DNA of 64,000 nucleotides from Phycicoccus sp. Root101. Its GTDB lineage: Bacteria > Actinomycetota > Actinomycetes > Actinomycetales > Dermatophilaceae. Each line of letters begins with the position of its first letter. Position 1 is the stretch's first letter. Made by a program: the position numbers and the translations under genes. The notes under the pieces were generated by a model. The model did not search any database, was not told the DNA's origin, and worked only from the letters and a program-made list of their open reading frames with translations. The stretch covers positions 222,865-286,864 of the forward strand of contig NZ_LMCM01000006.1 of NCBI RefSeq assembly GCF_001426245.1, read 5' to 3'. This document shows, one piece after another, positions 17,048 to 24,778 of this stretch.

Positions 17048-17962
17048 ATGACTCGGCGTCGTCCCCGCCTGCTCGCCCTTCGTTCGGCCGCTGCCCTCGG
17101 CGTGGCCGTCGCGCTGTGCGGCCTGGCCACCTCGCCGTCGCACGCGCTGGGGCTGCCCGAGCCCGTGAGCACGGCCGTCGGTGGGGTCACCTCCACGGTG
17201 AAGGGTGCCACCGGGGGTCTCGGGCTGCCGGTTCCCGGGGCGACCAGCACGGCCCCGACCGGGACGGGTTCGCCGACCTCGTCCGCCCACCCTTCCTCGT
17301 CGGGCACCGGCACCGCTCACGGCCCGAGCGCGACGTCGTCCGGGGCCTCGGGCAAGGGTGCGGGTTCATCCGCTGGCAGCGCGCCTGCCGACGGCGCGGT
17401 CGTGGACTCCCCGGCAGCCACCGTCTGCCTCATCCCCACGGGCGGTTCGTCACCCGCGGTGCGCGTCGACCTCAAGGCGGCGGGGGTGGACCTGTCCTCG
17501 CCGCTGGTCAAGCAGTTCCCCCAGGCCCTCGCGCCCTGCCCCAAGGGGGCCGTGCCCGCCGGTGACCACGTCCTGTCGATCGACGCGACGGTCAAGGGCC
17601 TCCTGGGTGCCTGTGTGCGGGTGACCCGCCAGGTCGTGCCGGTGCAGACCACCCTCGTCGTGCTCGACCGCGACCTCATCAAGGAGCTCACGGCCGCCGG
17701 TGTGCCGCTCCAGCGCCTCGTCGTGTCGTGCCCCCGTGGTGCCGGGGCTCCGCCCGCCGGGCACACGCCGTCCTCGGGCACCCCGGGTCACCCCGCCGCC
17801 GGCCACACCCCGGGCGCGGCCTCGGCCCTGCCCGCCGGTCTGGCCTTCACGGGCACCGACCCGGTCCCGATGGCCCTGGTCGGTGCAGGCCTGCTGTGGC
17901 TCGGGGTGCTGTTGACCCGACGCGCCCGGGTGGCCCTCAGGACGAACGCGGCACGCGGATGA
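17048..17962 (+). CDS. Secreted Ser/Thr/Pro-rich surface protein with LAFTG sorting signal
   Basis: A 304-residue protein. AAAGGAG precedes ATG 17048. The signal peptide spans about residues 1-34 (LLALRSAAALGVAVALCGLA). A low-complexity Gly/Ser/Thr region (about 55-115) precedes a compact middle domain with two Cys pairs, then a Pro/Gly/His-rich spacer. The C-terminus has LAFTG (265-269), a hydrophobic helix and an Arg-rich tail, as in substrates of class E sortases, which favour LAXTG. Cell-wall anchoring is therefore likely; function unknown. Confidence 0.8.
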   Translation: MTRRRPRLLALRSAAALGVAVALCGLATSPSHALGLPEPVSTAVGGVTSTVKGATGGLGLPVPGATSTAPTGTGSPTSSAHPSSSGTGTAHGPSATSSGASGKGAGSSAGSAPADGAVVDSPAATVCLIPTGGSSPAVRVDLKAAGVDLSSPLVKQFPQALAPCPKGAVPAGDHVLSIDATVKGLLGACVRVTRQVVPVQTTLVVLDRDLIKELTAAGVPLQRLVVSCPRGAGAPPAGHTPSSGTPGHPAAGHTPGAASALPAGLAFTGTDPVPMALVGAGLLWLGVLLTRRARVALRTNAARG

Positions 17963-18131
17963 TCTTGCGCCGCAGCCAGGTCCGCTGGATGCCCCCGAGG
18001 TAGATCCGGGTCCGGTGCAGCTCCCAGTGGCCGTACTCGGCGTGCTCCACCAGGGCGCGCCTGATCTCGGAACGGCTGTCTCCTCGCGTGAAGCTCACCA
18101 CGCGGTACTCGTACTCGACCATCGACGCCAT
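17937..18131 (-). CDS. DUF5703-like small protein
   Basis: A 64-residue basic protein (EYEYRVVSFTRGDSRSEIRRALVEHAEYGHWELHRTRIYLGG), conserved in type with short actinobacterial proteins named DUF5703. ATG 18131 or ATG 18122 could be the start; neither has a clear ribosome binding site. Its last 26 bases overlap the end of the surface-protein gene on the opposite strand. It is divergent from the acidic protein gene, with 29 bases between starts. Confidence 0.7.
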   Translation of the reverse strand: MASMVEYEYRVVSFTRGDSRSEIRRALVEHAEYGHWELHRTRIYLGGIQRTWLRRKIIRVPRSS

Positions 18132-18148
18132 TGTCACCCAGAACCCGC

Positions 18149-18154
18149 TACGGT
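18149..18154 (+). promoter_or_regulatory. -10 element, leaderless start at 18161
   Basis: TACGGT six bases before the ATG of the acidic protein gene. Confidence 0.45.
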
Positions 18155-18160
18155 CGGCAC

Positions 18161-18595
18161 ATGACCGCAGACCCGCGTGGCGCGCTGGCCGACCTCGTCG
18201 CCGCATTCGAGCGGCACCTCGAGGCCTCCGCCTCCAAGCGCGGGGAGGACGATCCGACGGTCATCGCGACGTACGACGACCTCGCCGACGCCTTCGCCTC
18301 CTACGACGACGCCCTGCTCCAGGCCTACGGCGAGATGACGCCCCTGGACATCTACGACGGCGATGACGAGGACGACGAGGACGACGACGAAGAGCTCGAC
18401 GACCACTCCGACGAGGACGGCGACGGCACGGTCTACTCGGGGCTGGACGACGCGGACTACGACGACGCCGACGACGACTCGGACGACGACTCGGACGACG
18501 ACTCGGACGATGACTCCGACGATGACGACGACGACTCGGACGATGACGACGACGACCAGGGCCACTCCCACGACGCGGACCACGCGCAGCGCTGA
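18161..18595 (+). CDS. Highly acidic protein with Asp/Ser repeat tail
   Basis: A 144-residue protein. The first 65 residues look globular and helical (ALADLVAAFERHLEASASKRGEDDPTVIATYDDLADAF). The second half is almost entirely Asp, Glu and Ser, with DDDS units repeated near residues 105-135. At the DNA level this is a decaying 12-bp tandem repeat (GACGACGACTCG) at about 18472-18555. The tail is expected to be disordered and strongly negative, perhaps binding cations or basic proteins. ATG 18161 follows TACGGT. Function unknown. Confidence 0.75.
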   Translation: MTADPRGALADLVAAFERHLEASASKRGEDDPTVIATYDDLADAFASYDDALLQAYGEMTPLDIYDGDDEDDEDDDEELDDHSDEDGDGTVYSGLDDADYDDADDDSDDDSDDDSDDDSDDDDDDSDDDDDDQGHSHDADHAQR

Positions 18596-18614
18596 GGCTC
18601 GCTGAGGCCGACCG

Positions 18615-19553
18615 TCAGTCGGACACCTCGTCCAGTGCTGCCACGAGCTCGGCCGGCAGCTCGAGCTGCTCGCTCGCCAGCGACGTGCGCAGCTGGGCCG
18701 TGGTCCGGGCCCCGACGACGGGGCTGACCACCCCGGGTCGGTCCCGCACCCAGGCCAGGGCGACCTCGGTGGTGCTGACCTCGAGGCCCTTGGCCGCGAT
18801 GGCGAGAGCCTCGACGATGTTGGTGCTGCGGTCGTCGAGGTAGCGGGCGGTGAAGCGCGGGAAGTCGCGGGAGGCGGCTCGGGAGTCGGCAGGGATCCCG
18901 TGCCGGTACTTGCCGGTGAGCACGCCTCGCCCGAGCGGCGACCACGGCAGGATGCCGAACCCCAGGGCCTGCGCGGCCTCGAGCAGGTCGGGCTCCGGGT
19001 TGCGGTTGACCAGGGAGTACTCGACCTCGTTGGCCACCAACGGAACTCGCGCCTGCTCGAGCAGCGAGAACGCCCGGGCGCTCTGCCACCCGCTGAAGTT
19101 GGACACGCCGACATACCTCGCACGCCCGGTCGCCACCGCCCACTCCAGGGCTGACAGGGTCTCGGTGAGCGGCGCCTCGTCGGACCAGGTGTGCACCAGC
19201 CACAGGTCGACGTGGTCGGTGCCGAGGCGTTCCAGCGAGGTGTCCAGCTGGCGCAGGAGGCTGTGGCGCGAGGTGTCGACGACCCGCTGCCCCGAGCGGC
19301 GCGAGATCCCGGACTTGGTGCAGAGCATGACGTCCTCGCGGTCCACGGCGTCGCCCATGAGCCGGCCGATGATCTCCTCGGCCGCACCGTCGGAGTAGCC
19401 GTGGGCGGTGTCGAGGAGGTTGCCCCCGGCGTCGAGGAAGGTCCGGAGCTGCTCGCGGGCATTCTCCTCGTCGGTGGTGCGGCCCCAGGTCATCGTGCCG
19501 AGGGCCAGCCGGGACACGGACAGGCCTGAGGTCCCCATTCGTCGCTGGCGCAT
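18615..19553 (-). CDS. Aldo/keto reductase
   Basis: A 312-residue NADPH-dependent oxidoreductase with a TIM-barrel fold. The family pattern is visible: LLDTAHGYSDGAAEEIIGRLM (Asp/Tyr of the tetrad), VMLCTKSG (Lys), DLWLVHTW (His), YVGVSNFSGWQ and a C-terminal NIVEALAIAAKG cofactor segment. ATG 19553 is chosen, eight bases after TACGGT; GTG 19559 would add two residues. It is convergent with the acidic protein gene. Confidence 0.9.
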   Translation of the reverse strand: MRQRRMGTSGLSVSRLALGTMTWGRTTDEENAREQLRTFLDAGGNLLDTAHGYSDGAAEEIIGRLMGDAVDREDVMLCTKSGISRRSGQRVVDTSRHSLLRQLDTSLERLGTDHVDLWLVHTWSDEAPLTETLSALEWAVATGRARYVGVSNFSGWQSARAFSLLEQARVPLVANEVEYSLVNRNPEPDLLEAAQALGFGILPWSPLGRGVLTGKYRHGIPADSRAASRDFPRFTARYLDDRSTNIVEALAIAAKGLEVSTTEVALAWVRDRPGVVSPVVGARTTAQLRTSLASEQLELPAELVAALDEVSD

Positions 19554-19561
19554 GGTCACTC

Positions 19562-19567
19562 ACCGTA
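19562..19567 (-). promoter_or_regulatory. -10 element, leaderless start at 19553
   Basis: TACGGT on the minus strand, eight bases before the ATG of the aldo/keto reductase gene. Confidence 0.4.
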
Positions 19568-19654
19568 GTCGCCGGGGTCGCCCGCCCCGGGCCGCGGCAC
19601 GCGCAAGGGGCTCGGCCGGCACCCGGCTTCGGCACGCAGCGAGGGCTCCGCCGC

Positions 19655-19660
19655 TAGCCT
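19655..19660 (+). promoter_or_regulatory. -10 element, leaderless start at 19667
   Basis: TAGCCT six bases before the ATG of the LLM oxidoreductase gene. Confidence 0.5.
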
Positions 19661-19666
19661 CGGTCC

Positions 19667-20725
19667 ATGGAACTCGGTGTGAACCTCGGCTACTTCGGCA
19701 TGGGCATGGACCAGGACAACGTCGCGGTCGCGCAGGAGGCCGACCGGCTCGGCTACGCCGTCGCCTGGGTGGCGGAGGCGTACGGGTCCGACGTCCCCAC
19801 CGTGCTGTCCTGGATCGGCGCCCTGACCGAGAAGATCCACCTCGGGGCAGCCGTCATGCAGATTCCCGCCCGTACCCCGGCGATGACGGCGATGACCGCA
19901 GCCACGCTCGACACCCTGTCGGGCGGCAGGTTCCGGCTCGGCCTCGGGGTCAGCGGCCCGCAGGTGAGCGAGGGCTGGCACGGGGTGCGCTTCGCGGCAC
20001 CGCTGGGCCGAACCCGTGAGTATGTCGACATCGTCCGCATGGCCCTGCGCCGCGACACGGTCTCCTACTCCGGCAAGCACTTCACGCTCCCGCTGCCCGA
20101 CGGCCCGGGCAAGGCGCTCAAGCTCACCATCCACCCGCCTCGCACCGACCTGCCGATCTACCTGGCGGCCGTGGGTCCCAAGAACCTCGAGCTCGCCGGC
20201 GAGGTCGCGGACGGGTGGCACGCCATCTTCTTCAGCCCCGAGCACTCCGGCGACCAGGTGGCCAGCGTCGTCGCCGGGCGCCGTCGCGCTGGTCGCGGCA
20301 CGGACGAGAACCCCTTGGCCGGCTTCGACATCGCCCCGTCGGTGCCGGTGGTCGTCGCCGACGACGTCGAGGCCGCGGCGGACGCGATCCGCCCCTACGC
20401 TGCCCTGTACATCGGCGGCATGGGTTCGCGTGAGCAGAACTTCTACAACCAGCTCGCCTGCCGGATGGGCTTCGAGGACGCCGCCGCGAAGGTCCAGGAC
20501 CTCTACCTCGCCAAGCAGCACCGTGACGCCGCGGCCGCCGTGCCGTTCGAGTTCATCGACGCCACGTCCCTCATCGGACCCAAGGCGCGCATCGCCGAGC
20601 GCATCGGCCGGTATGCCGCCGCGGGCGTCGGGACGCTCTCCGTCGCCCCCTTCGCAGGGAGCCTCGACGCACGGCTGCATGTCGTGCGGACCATGGCCGA
20701 GGTCATGCGGGAGACTGTCGGCTGA
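19667..20725 (+). CDS. LLM-class F420-dependent oxidoreductase
   Basis: A 352-residue luciferase-like TIM-barrel protein. MELGVNLGYFG at the start, the segment LGAAVMQIPARTPAMTAMTAATLDTLSGGRFRLGLGVSGPQ and YLAAVGPKNLELAGEVADGWH are typical of actinobacterial F420-binding members. It probably transfers hydride between F420 and an unknown substrate. Thirty-three bases separate it from uppP on the same strand, suggesting co-transcription. Confidence 0.9.
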   Translation: MELGVNLGYFGMGMDQDNVAVAQEADRLGYAVAWVAEAYGSDVPTVLSWIGALTEKIHLGAAVMQIPARTPAMTAMTAATLDTLSGGRFRLGLGVSGPQVSEGWHGVRFAAPLGRTREYVDIVRMALRRDTVSYSGKHFTLPLPDGPGKALKLTIHPPRTDLPIYLAAVGPKNLELAGEVADGWHAIFFSPEHSGDQVASVVAGRRRAGRGTDENPLAGFDIAPSVPVVVADDVEAAADAIRPYAALYIGGMGSREQNFYNQLACRMGFEDAAAKVQDLYLAKQHRDAAAAVPFEFIDATSLIGPKARIAERIGRYAAAGVGTLSVAPFAGSLDARLHVVRTMAEVMRETVG

Positions 20726-20758
20726 ACCTGCCCAGTCCCCGCCCTCGAAAGTAGAGCC

Positions 20759-21616
20759 GTGACCCTCAGCTACCTCGACGCCGTGATCCTCGGCATCGTC
20801 GAAGGACTCACCGAGTTCTTGCCGGTCTCCTCGACCGGCCACCTCACCATCACCGAGAAGCTGCTCGACCTGAAGATCGACGACCCGGGCGTCACGGCCT
20901 ACACCGCCGTGATCCAGCTCGGCGCGATCCTGGCCACGCTTCTCTACTTCCGCAAGGACATCGTGCGGCTGCTCGTCGCCTGGGTCGGGGGACTGACGCG
21001 GGCCGAGGGCCGGACCCACCACGACTACCAGCTGGCGTGGGCCGTCATCGTCGGGTCGATCCCGGTGGGCATCGTCGGCTTCCTCGCCAAGGACGCGATC
21101 AGCGGACCGCTGCGCAGCCTCTGGGTGGTCGCCGGGGCGCTCATCCTGTGGAGCGCGGTGATGTACCTCGCGGAGACGCGTCACGCGGCCCTGGTCAAGC
21201 ACGGGGAGGAGCGGGGCGAGGGACAGGTGACCCTGCGCGACGGGATCGTCATCGGCCTCGTGCAGTGCGCCTCGCTGGTCCCCGGCGTCTCCCGCTCGGG
21301 AGCGACGATCTCGGCCGGGCTGTTCCGTGGCCTCGACCGACTCACGGCCACCCGCCTGTCGTTCTTCATGGCCATCCCCGCCCTGACCGCGGCGGGCCTG
21401 TTCGAGATGGTCAGCGAGGCCGACCACCTCAAGCTGCTCGGCGTCGGCCAGATGGTCGTGGGCGTCGTGGTGTCGTTCGTCGTGGCGTACGCGTCCATCG
21501 CCTGGCTGCTCAAGTTCGTCAGCTCCAACAAGATCACCGCGTTCGTCTGGTACCGCGTCCTGCTGGGTGTGGTGCTCATCGTCGTGCTGTCCGCAGGCTG
21601 GATGACCGCCACCTGA
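20759..21616 (+). CDS. uppP: Undecaprenyl-diphosphatase UppP (BacA)
   Basis: A 285-residue membrane enzyme that dephosphorylates undecaprenyl pyrophosphate to recycle the lipid carrier for peptidoglycan. Both catalytic regions are present: GIVEGLTEFLPVSSTGHL near the N-terminus and PGVSRSGATISAGLFRGL in the middle. Seven to eight hydrophobic helices. GTG 20759 lacks a clear ribosome binding site, and the nearby TAGAGC is too close to be a leaderless -10 element. A two-sided terminator separates it from the convergent corA. Confidence 0.95.
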   Translation: MTLSYLDAVILGIVEGLTEFLPVSSTGHLTITEKLLDLKIDDPGVTAYTAVIQLGAILATLLYFRKDIVRLLVAWVGGLTRAEGRTHHDYQLAWAVIVGSIPVGIVGFLAKDAISGPLRSLWVVAGALILWSAVMYLAETRHAALVKHGEERGEGQVTLRDGIVIGLVQCASLVPGVSRSGATISAGLFRGLDRLTATRLSFFMAIPALTAAGLFEMVSEADHLKLLGVGQMVVGVVVSFVVAYASIAWLLKFVSSNKITAFVWYRVLLGVVLIVVLSAGWMTAT

Positions 21617-21623
21617 CGGAGGT

Positions 21624-21667
21624 GACGACAGGGGCGGGCCGGGTCACCGGGCCGCCCCTTCGTCGTC
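21624..21667. terminator. Bidirectional hairpin between uppP and corA
   Basis: GGGGCGG/CCGCCCC forms the inner stem, extended by GACGAC (21624-21629) pairing with the GTCGTC at 21662-21667. The genes are convergent, so it can end both transcripts. Confidence 0.75.
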
Positions 21668-22646
21668 AGAGCCAGCCGGAGCGGCGGAACGCGCGGTAGA
21701 GGCTGCCGCAGGCCCCGGCCATGACGGCCAGGACGATGAAGTAGCCGTACCGCCACTTGAGCTCCGGCATGTTGTCGAAGTTCATGCCGTAGATGCCGGC
21801 GATCATCGTCGGCACCGCGGCGATCGCGACCCACGCCGAGATCTTCCGCATGTCGCTGTTCTGCTGCACGGTGATCTGCGCGAGGTGCGCGTTGAGGACG
21901 TCGGTGAGCAGTCGGTCGTACGACTCCACGTGGTCGATGACGCGCAGGAGGTGGTCGGCGACGTCGCGGAAGAGCAGCCGCATCTCCTTGACGGACACCG
22001 GGCTGCGCGAGCCGTCGTGCAGCATGTTGAGCGGCGCGGCGAGGGGGGTCGCGGCCCGGCGGAACTCCACGACCTCGCGCTTGAGGCTGTAGATCTGCTC
22101 GGAGTCTGCGTGACCGCGCCCGCCGAAGACCGCCGCCTCGATCTGCTCTAGGTCGGTCTGCAGCTCGGCGTCGATCTCGACGTAGTTGTCCACGATGGCG
22201 TCCATGACGGCGTGCAGCACCGAGATCTCGCCGTGGCGCAGCATGTCGGGGGCTGCCTCGAGGCGCTTGCGCACGGCGGCCAGCGGGCTGAGCTCGCCGT
22301 ACCGGACGGTGACGACGAAACGGTCGCCGACGAAGAGCATCACCTCGCCGGTCTCGACGTCGCTGGTCTCGTCGAGGTACCTCAGGGTCTTGAGGACCAC
22401 GAAGATCGTGTTGTCGTAGAGCTCGACCTTGGCCCGCTGGTTGCCCTTGACCGCGTCCTCGACGGCGAGCGGATGCAGCTTGAGCTCGTCGTTGACGAGG
22501 TCGAACTCCGCGTCCGTGGGGTCCTTCAGCCCGATCCACAGGAACGCGTGCGGGTCGTCCCCGGTGCGCAGCGCTTCCAGGGCCTCGCTCAGGTCTCCGC
22601 ACGCCTGGCGGACCCCGTCGCGGTAGATGGCTTGGTCGACGATCAC
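21666..22646 (-). CDS. corA: CorA-family magnesium/cobalt transporter
   Basis: A 326-residue channel subunit. A long N-terminal cytosolic domain (IVDQAIYRDGVRQ onward) leads through the stalk helix to two C-terminal membrane helices. The selectivity motif GMN is at 287-289 in IYGMNFDNMPE, and a short basic tail (RAFRRSGWL) ends the protein. GTG 22646 is preceded by GGAG at proper spacing. The open frame reaches further upstream but overlaps the divergent phosphomutase-like gene. Confidence 0.92.
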   Translation of the reverse strand: MIVDQAIYRDGVRQACGDLSEALEALRTGDDPHAFLWIGLKDPTDAEFDLVNDELKLHPLAVEDAVKGNQRAKVELYDNTIFVVLKTLRYLDETSDVETGEVMLFVGDRFVVTVRYGELSPLAAVRKRLEAAPDMLRHGEISVLHAVMDAIVDNYVEIDAELQTDLEQIEAAVFGGRGHADSEQIYSLKREVVEFRRAATPLAAPLNMLHDGSRSPVSVKEMRLLFRDVADHLLRVIDHVESYDRLLTDVLNAHLAQITVQQNSDMRKISAWVAIAAVPTMIAGIYGMNFDNMPELKWRYGYFIVLAVMAGACGSLYRAFRRSGWL

Positions 22647-22692
22647 GGGGCTACTCCACCACGTCCGTGCAGTCGGTGCGAGCGACCGGCCG

Positions 22693-22698
22693 TAGAGT
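22693..22698 (+). promoter_or_regulatory. -10 element, leaderless start at 22705
   Basis: TAGAGT six bases before the GTG of the phosphoglycerate-mutase-like gene. Confidence 0.5.
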
Positions 22699-22704
22699 TC
22701 CCGC

Positions 22705-23403
22705 GTGCCCACCCTGCTGCTCGTCCGCCACGGCCACTCCAGCGCGAACGGCGAGGGGATCCTCGCCGGACGGCTGCCCGGGGTCCACCTCACGGACCGC
22801 GGTCGCGAACAGGCGCAGCGCCTCGGCGAACGCTTCACCGACCTCACCCCGGTCCGGGTCGTGAGCAGCCCGCTCGAGCGCTGCCTCGAGACCGCGGCGC
22901 CGCTCGCCGAGGCCGTCGGCGCGACCGTGCAGGTGGAGGACGACCTCCAGGAGTGCGCGTACGGCGCCTGGAGCGGGCGCAAGCTCGCCGAGCTCGCGAA
23001 GGAACCGCTGTGGTCCACCGTCCAGGACGACCCCGCCTCCGCGCGCTTCCCGGACCACGAGACGTATGCCGCGGAGAGCCTGCAGGAGATGAGCGACCGG
23101 GTGGTGGCCGCGGTGCGGCGCATCGATGCCGAGGTCGCGGCCGAGCACGGCGACACGGCCATCTGGGTCGCGGTGAGCCACGGCGACCTCGTCAAGGCGC
23201 TGCTCGCGGACGCCACGGGATCGGGGCTCGGCCACTTCCAGCGCTACACCGCCGACCCCGCGTCGGTGTCGGCGATCCGTTACGGCGGACGGCACACGTT
23301 CCTCCTCGCGGCCAACGAGCTGACCCCGGACCTGACCCGCTTCGTGCCGCCGAAGGACGCGCCGCCGACGGGTGATGCGCAGGTCGGCGGGGGAGCCGGT
23401 TAG
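22705..23403 (+). CDS. Histidine phosphatase, MSMEG_4193-type putative phosphomutase
   Basis: A 232-residue protein of the histidine phosphatase superfamily. The active-site RHG is in LLLVRHGHSSANGEG, a second Arg is in VVSSPLERCLETA, and the second catalytic His is in WVAVSHGDLVK. It heads a conserved actinobacterial cluster with DUF3090, the SCO1664 family and MshC. Whether it acts in mycothiol metabolism is not established. GTG 22705 has a TAGAGT box six bases ahead. Confidence 0.9.
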   Translation: MPTLLLVRHGHSSANGEGILAGRLPGVHLTDRGREQAQRLGERFTDLTPVRVVSSPLERCLETAAPLAEAVGATVQVEDDLQECAYGAWSGRKLAELAKEPLWSTVQDDPASARFPDHETYAAESLQEMSDRVVAAVRRIDAEVAAEHGDTAIWVAVSHGDLVKALLADATGSGLGHFQRYTADPASVSAIRYGGRHTFLLAANELTPDLTRFVPPKDAPPTGDAQVGGGAG

Positions 23404-23406
23404 AGT
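23401..23406 (+). promoter_or_regulatory. -10 element, leaderless start at 23414
   Basis: TAGAGT seven bases before the ATG of the DUF3090 gene; its first three bases are the upstream gene's stop codon. Confidence 0.45.
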
Positions 23407-23413
23407 TTTGGGC

Positions 23414-23950
23414 ATGTCGCTGCTCGAGTTCGACCCGCCGGACCGGTTCGTCGCCGGCACCGTGGGGCCCCCCGGCCAGCGGACCTTCTTCCTCCAGGCC
23501 AGCGAGGGGCGCCGCATCAGCAGCGTCTCGCTCGAGAAGGAGCAGGTCCGGGTCCTGGCGACCCGCATCAACGACCTCCTCGACAGCTATGCCGGTGGGA
23601 TGGGCGGTGACCACGCCGCGGCGGAGGTCGTCGACAACGCACCGCTCGACACCCCCATCGAGGACGACTTCCGCGTCAACACCCTGGCGCTGGCCTGGGA
23701 CGAGGACCGTCAGGTCGTCATCATCGAGGCGCTCGACCGCGACCCGGACGAGCCCGAGGCGGGTGACCCGGAGGTGCTGGCGTCCGAGCCCCGCCAGGTG
23801 CGGGTCGTGCTCTCGCCGGCACGGGCGAGGGCCTTCGCCCGTCGCGCCCAGTCGATCGTCGCCGCCGGTCGTCCGCCCTGCCCCTTCTGCGGTGGCCCCC
23901 TCGAGACCGAGGGTCACATCTGCCCGCGCGCGAACGGCTACAAGCGCTGA
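23414..23950 (+). CDS. DUF3090 family protein with zinc-ribbon tail
   Basis: A 178-residue soluble protein, opening with LLEFDPPDRFVAGTVGPPGQRTFFLQA and ending in CPFCGGPLETEGHICPR, a four-ligand zinc-ribbon-like motif. It always keeps company with the phosphomutase-like and SCO1664-type genes in actinobacteria, but no activity is known to me. Its TGA overlaps the likely CTG start of the next gene (CTGA), which suggests translational coupling. Confidence 0.9.
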   Translation: MSLLEFDPPDRFVAGTVGPPGQRTFFLQASEGRRISSVSLEKEQVRVLATRINDLLDSYAGGMGGDHAAAEVVDNAPLDTPIEDDFRVNTLALAWDEDRQVVIIEALDRDPDEPEAGDPEVLASEPRQVRVVLSPARARAFARRAQSIVAAGRPPCPFCGGPLETEGHICPRANGYKR

Positions 23951-24756
23951 GCGCGAGCCAGTCCGCTGACGCGGCCCTGCTCGACGTCCTCTCGAGGGCG
24001 GACCTGGAGGTGGTCGGCCGGCTGGCCGACGCGTCGAACCTCGCCGTCCTCGTGCGCGTCGGCGCCGGTGGCCCCTACGCGATCTACAAGCCGGTGCAGG
24101 GGGAGCGGCCGCTGTGGGACTTCCCCGACGGCACCCTCGCGGGCCGCGAGGTCGCCTGCTACCTCATCAGCGCCGCCGGTGGCTGGGACGTCGTCCCCCC
24201 GACCGTCCTGCGGTCCGGCCCCCAGGGGATCGGCTCGGTCCAGCAGTGGGTGGGTGACCCCGGCGAGGAGCCGGAGCACCCTGTCGACCTGGTCGCACCC
24301 AAGCAGGTTCCCCGCGGCTGGCTGCCGGTCCTGCGTGGGGAGAACGAGCTGGGCCAGCCGGTCGTGGTCGTCCACGAGGACACCCCGGCGGCCCGGTCCG
24401 TCGCCGTCTTCGACGCCCTCGTCAACAACTCCGACCGCAAGGGCTCCCACCTCGTGCGTGACGGAGACCGCCTGCGCGGGTTCGACCACGGCGTCAGCCT
24501 GCACCAGGAGCCCAAGCTGCGGACGGTGCTGTGGGGCTTCGCCGGTGAGCCGCTGCCGGACACCGAGCTCGCCCGCGTGGCGAGGGTGTGCGACCTCGTC
24601 GAGGACGAGGACTCCGAGCTGCGGGTCGACCTGGACGGCCTGCTGACCATCGACGAGGTCGCAGCCCTGCTCGGCAGGGGGCGCCGCCTGCTCGACCGCG
24701 CGGCATACCCGATGCCGTCCGGGCAGTGGCCGGCCATCCCGTGGCCGCCCCTGTGA
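23947..24756 (+). CDS. SCO1664-family kinase-fold protein
   Basis: A 269-residue protein if started at CTG 23947, which overlaps the preceding TGA. The first ATG/GTG/TTG in frame is GTG 24010 and would cut off LLDVLSRADLEV, which looks like the family's N-terminal region. Kinase-fold features similar to HipA/PI3-4 kinases are seen: AIYKPVQGERPLWDFP (nucleotide Lys), DALVNNSDRKGSHLV and LRGFDHGVSLH. Next gene is mshC. Activity unknown; the start codon is the least certain point. Confidence 0.8.
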   Translation: MSASQSADAALLDVLSRADLEVVGRLADASNLAVLVRVGAGGPYAIYKPVQGERPLWDFPDGTLAGREVACYLISAAGGWDVVPPTVLRSGPQGIGSVQQWVGDPGEEPEHPVDLVAPKQVPRGWLPVLRGENELGQPVVVVHEDTPAARSVAVFDALVNNSDRKGSHLVRDGDRLRGFDHGVSLHQEPKLRTVLWGFAGEPLPDTELARVARVCDLVEDEDSELRVDLDGLLTIDEVAALLGRGRRLLDRAAYPMPSGQWPAIPWPPL

Positions 24757-24766
24757 GGGCTCACCG

Positions 24767-24772
24767 TAGAGT
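24767..24772 (+). promoter_or_regulatory. -10 element, leaderless start at 24779
   Basis: TAGAGT six bases before the GTG of mshC. Confidence 0.5.
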
Positions 24773-24778
24773 TCCGCT

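Noticed and set aside
18472-18555. Direct repeats considered as a CRISPR array
   Set aside because: The 12-bp repeat is in frame, has no spacers, and encodes the Asp/Ser tail of a protein.
20752-20757. TAGAGC before uppP as a leaderless -10 box
   Set aside because: It ends in C rather than T and lies one base from the GTG, too close to place transcription initiation at the start codon.
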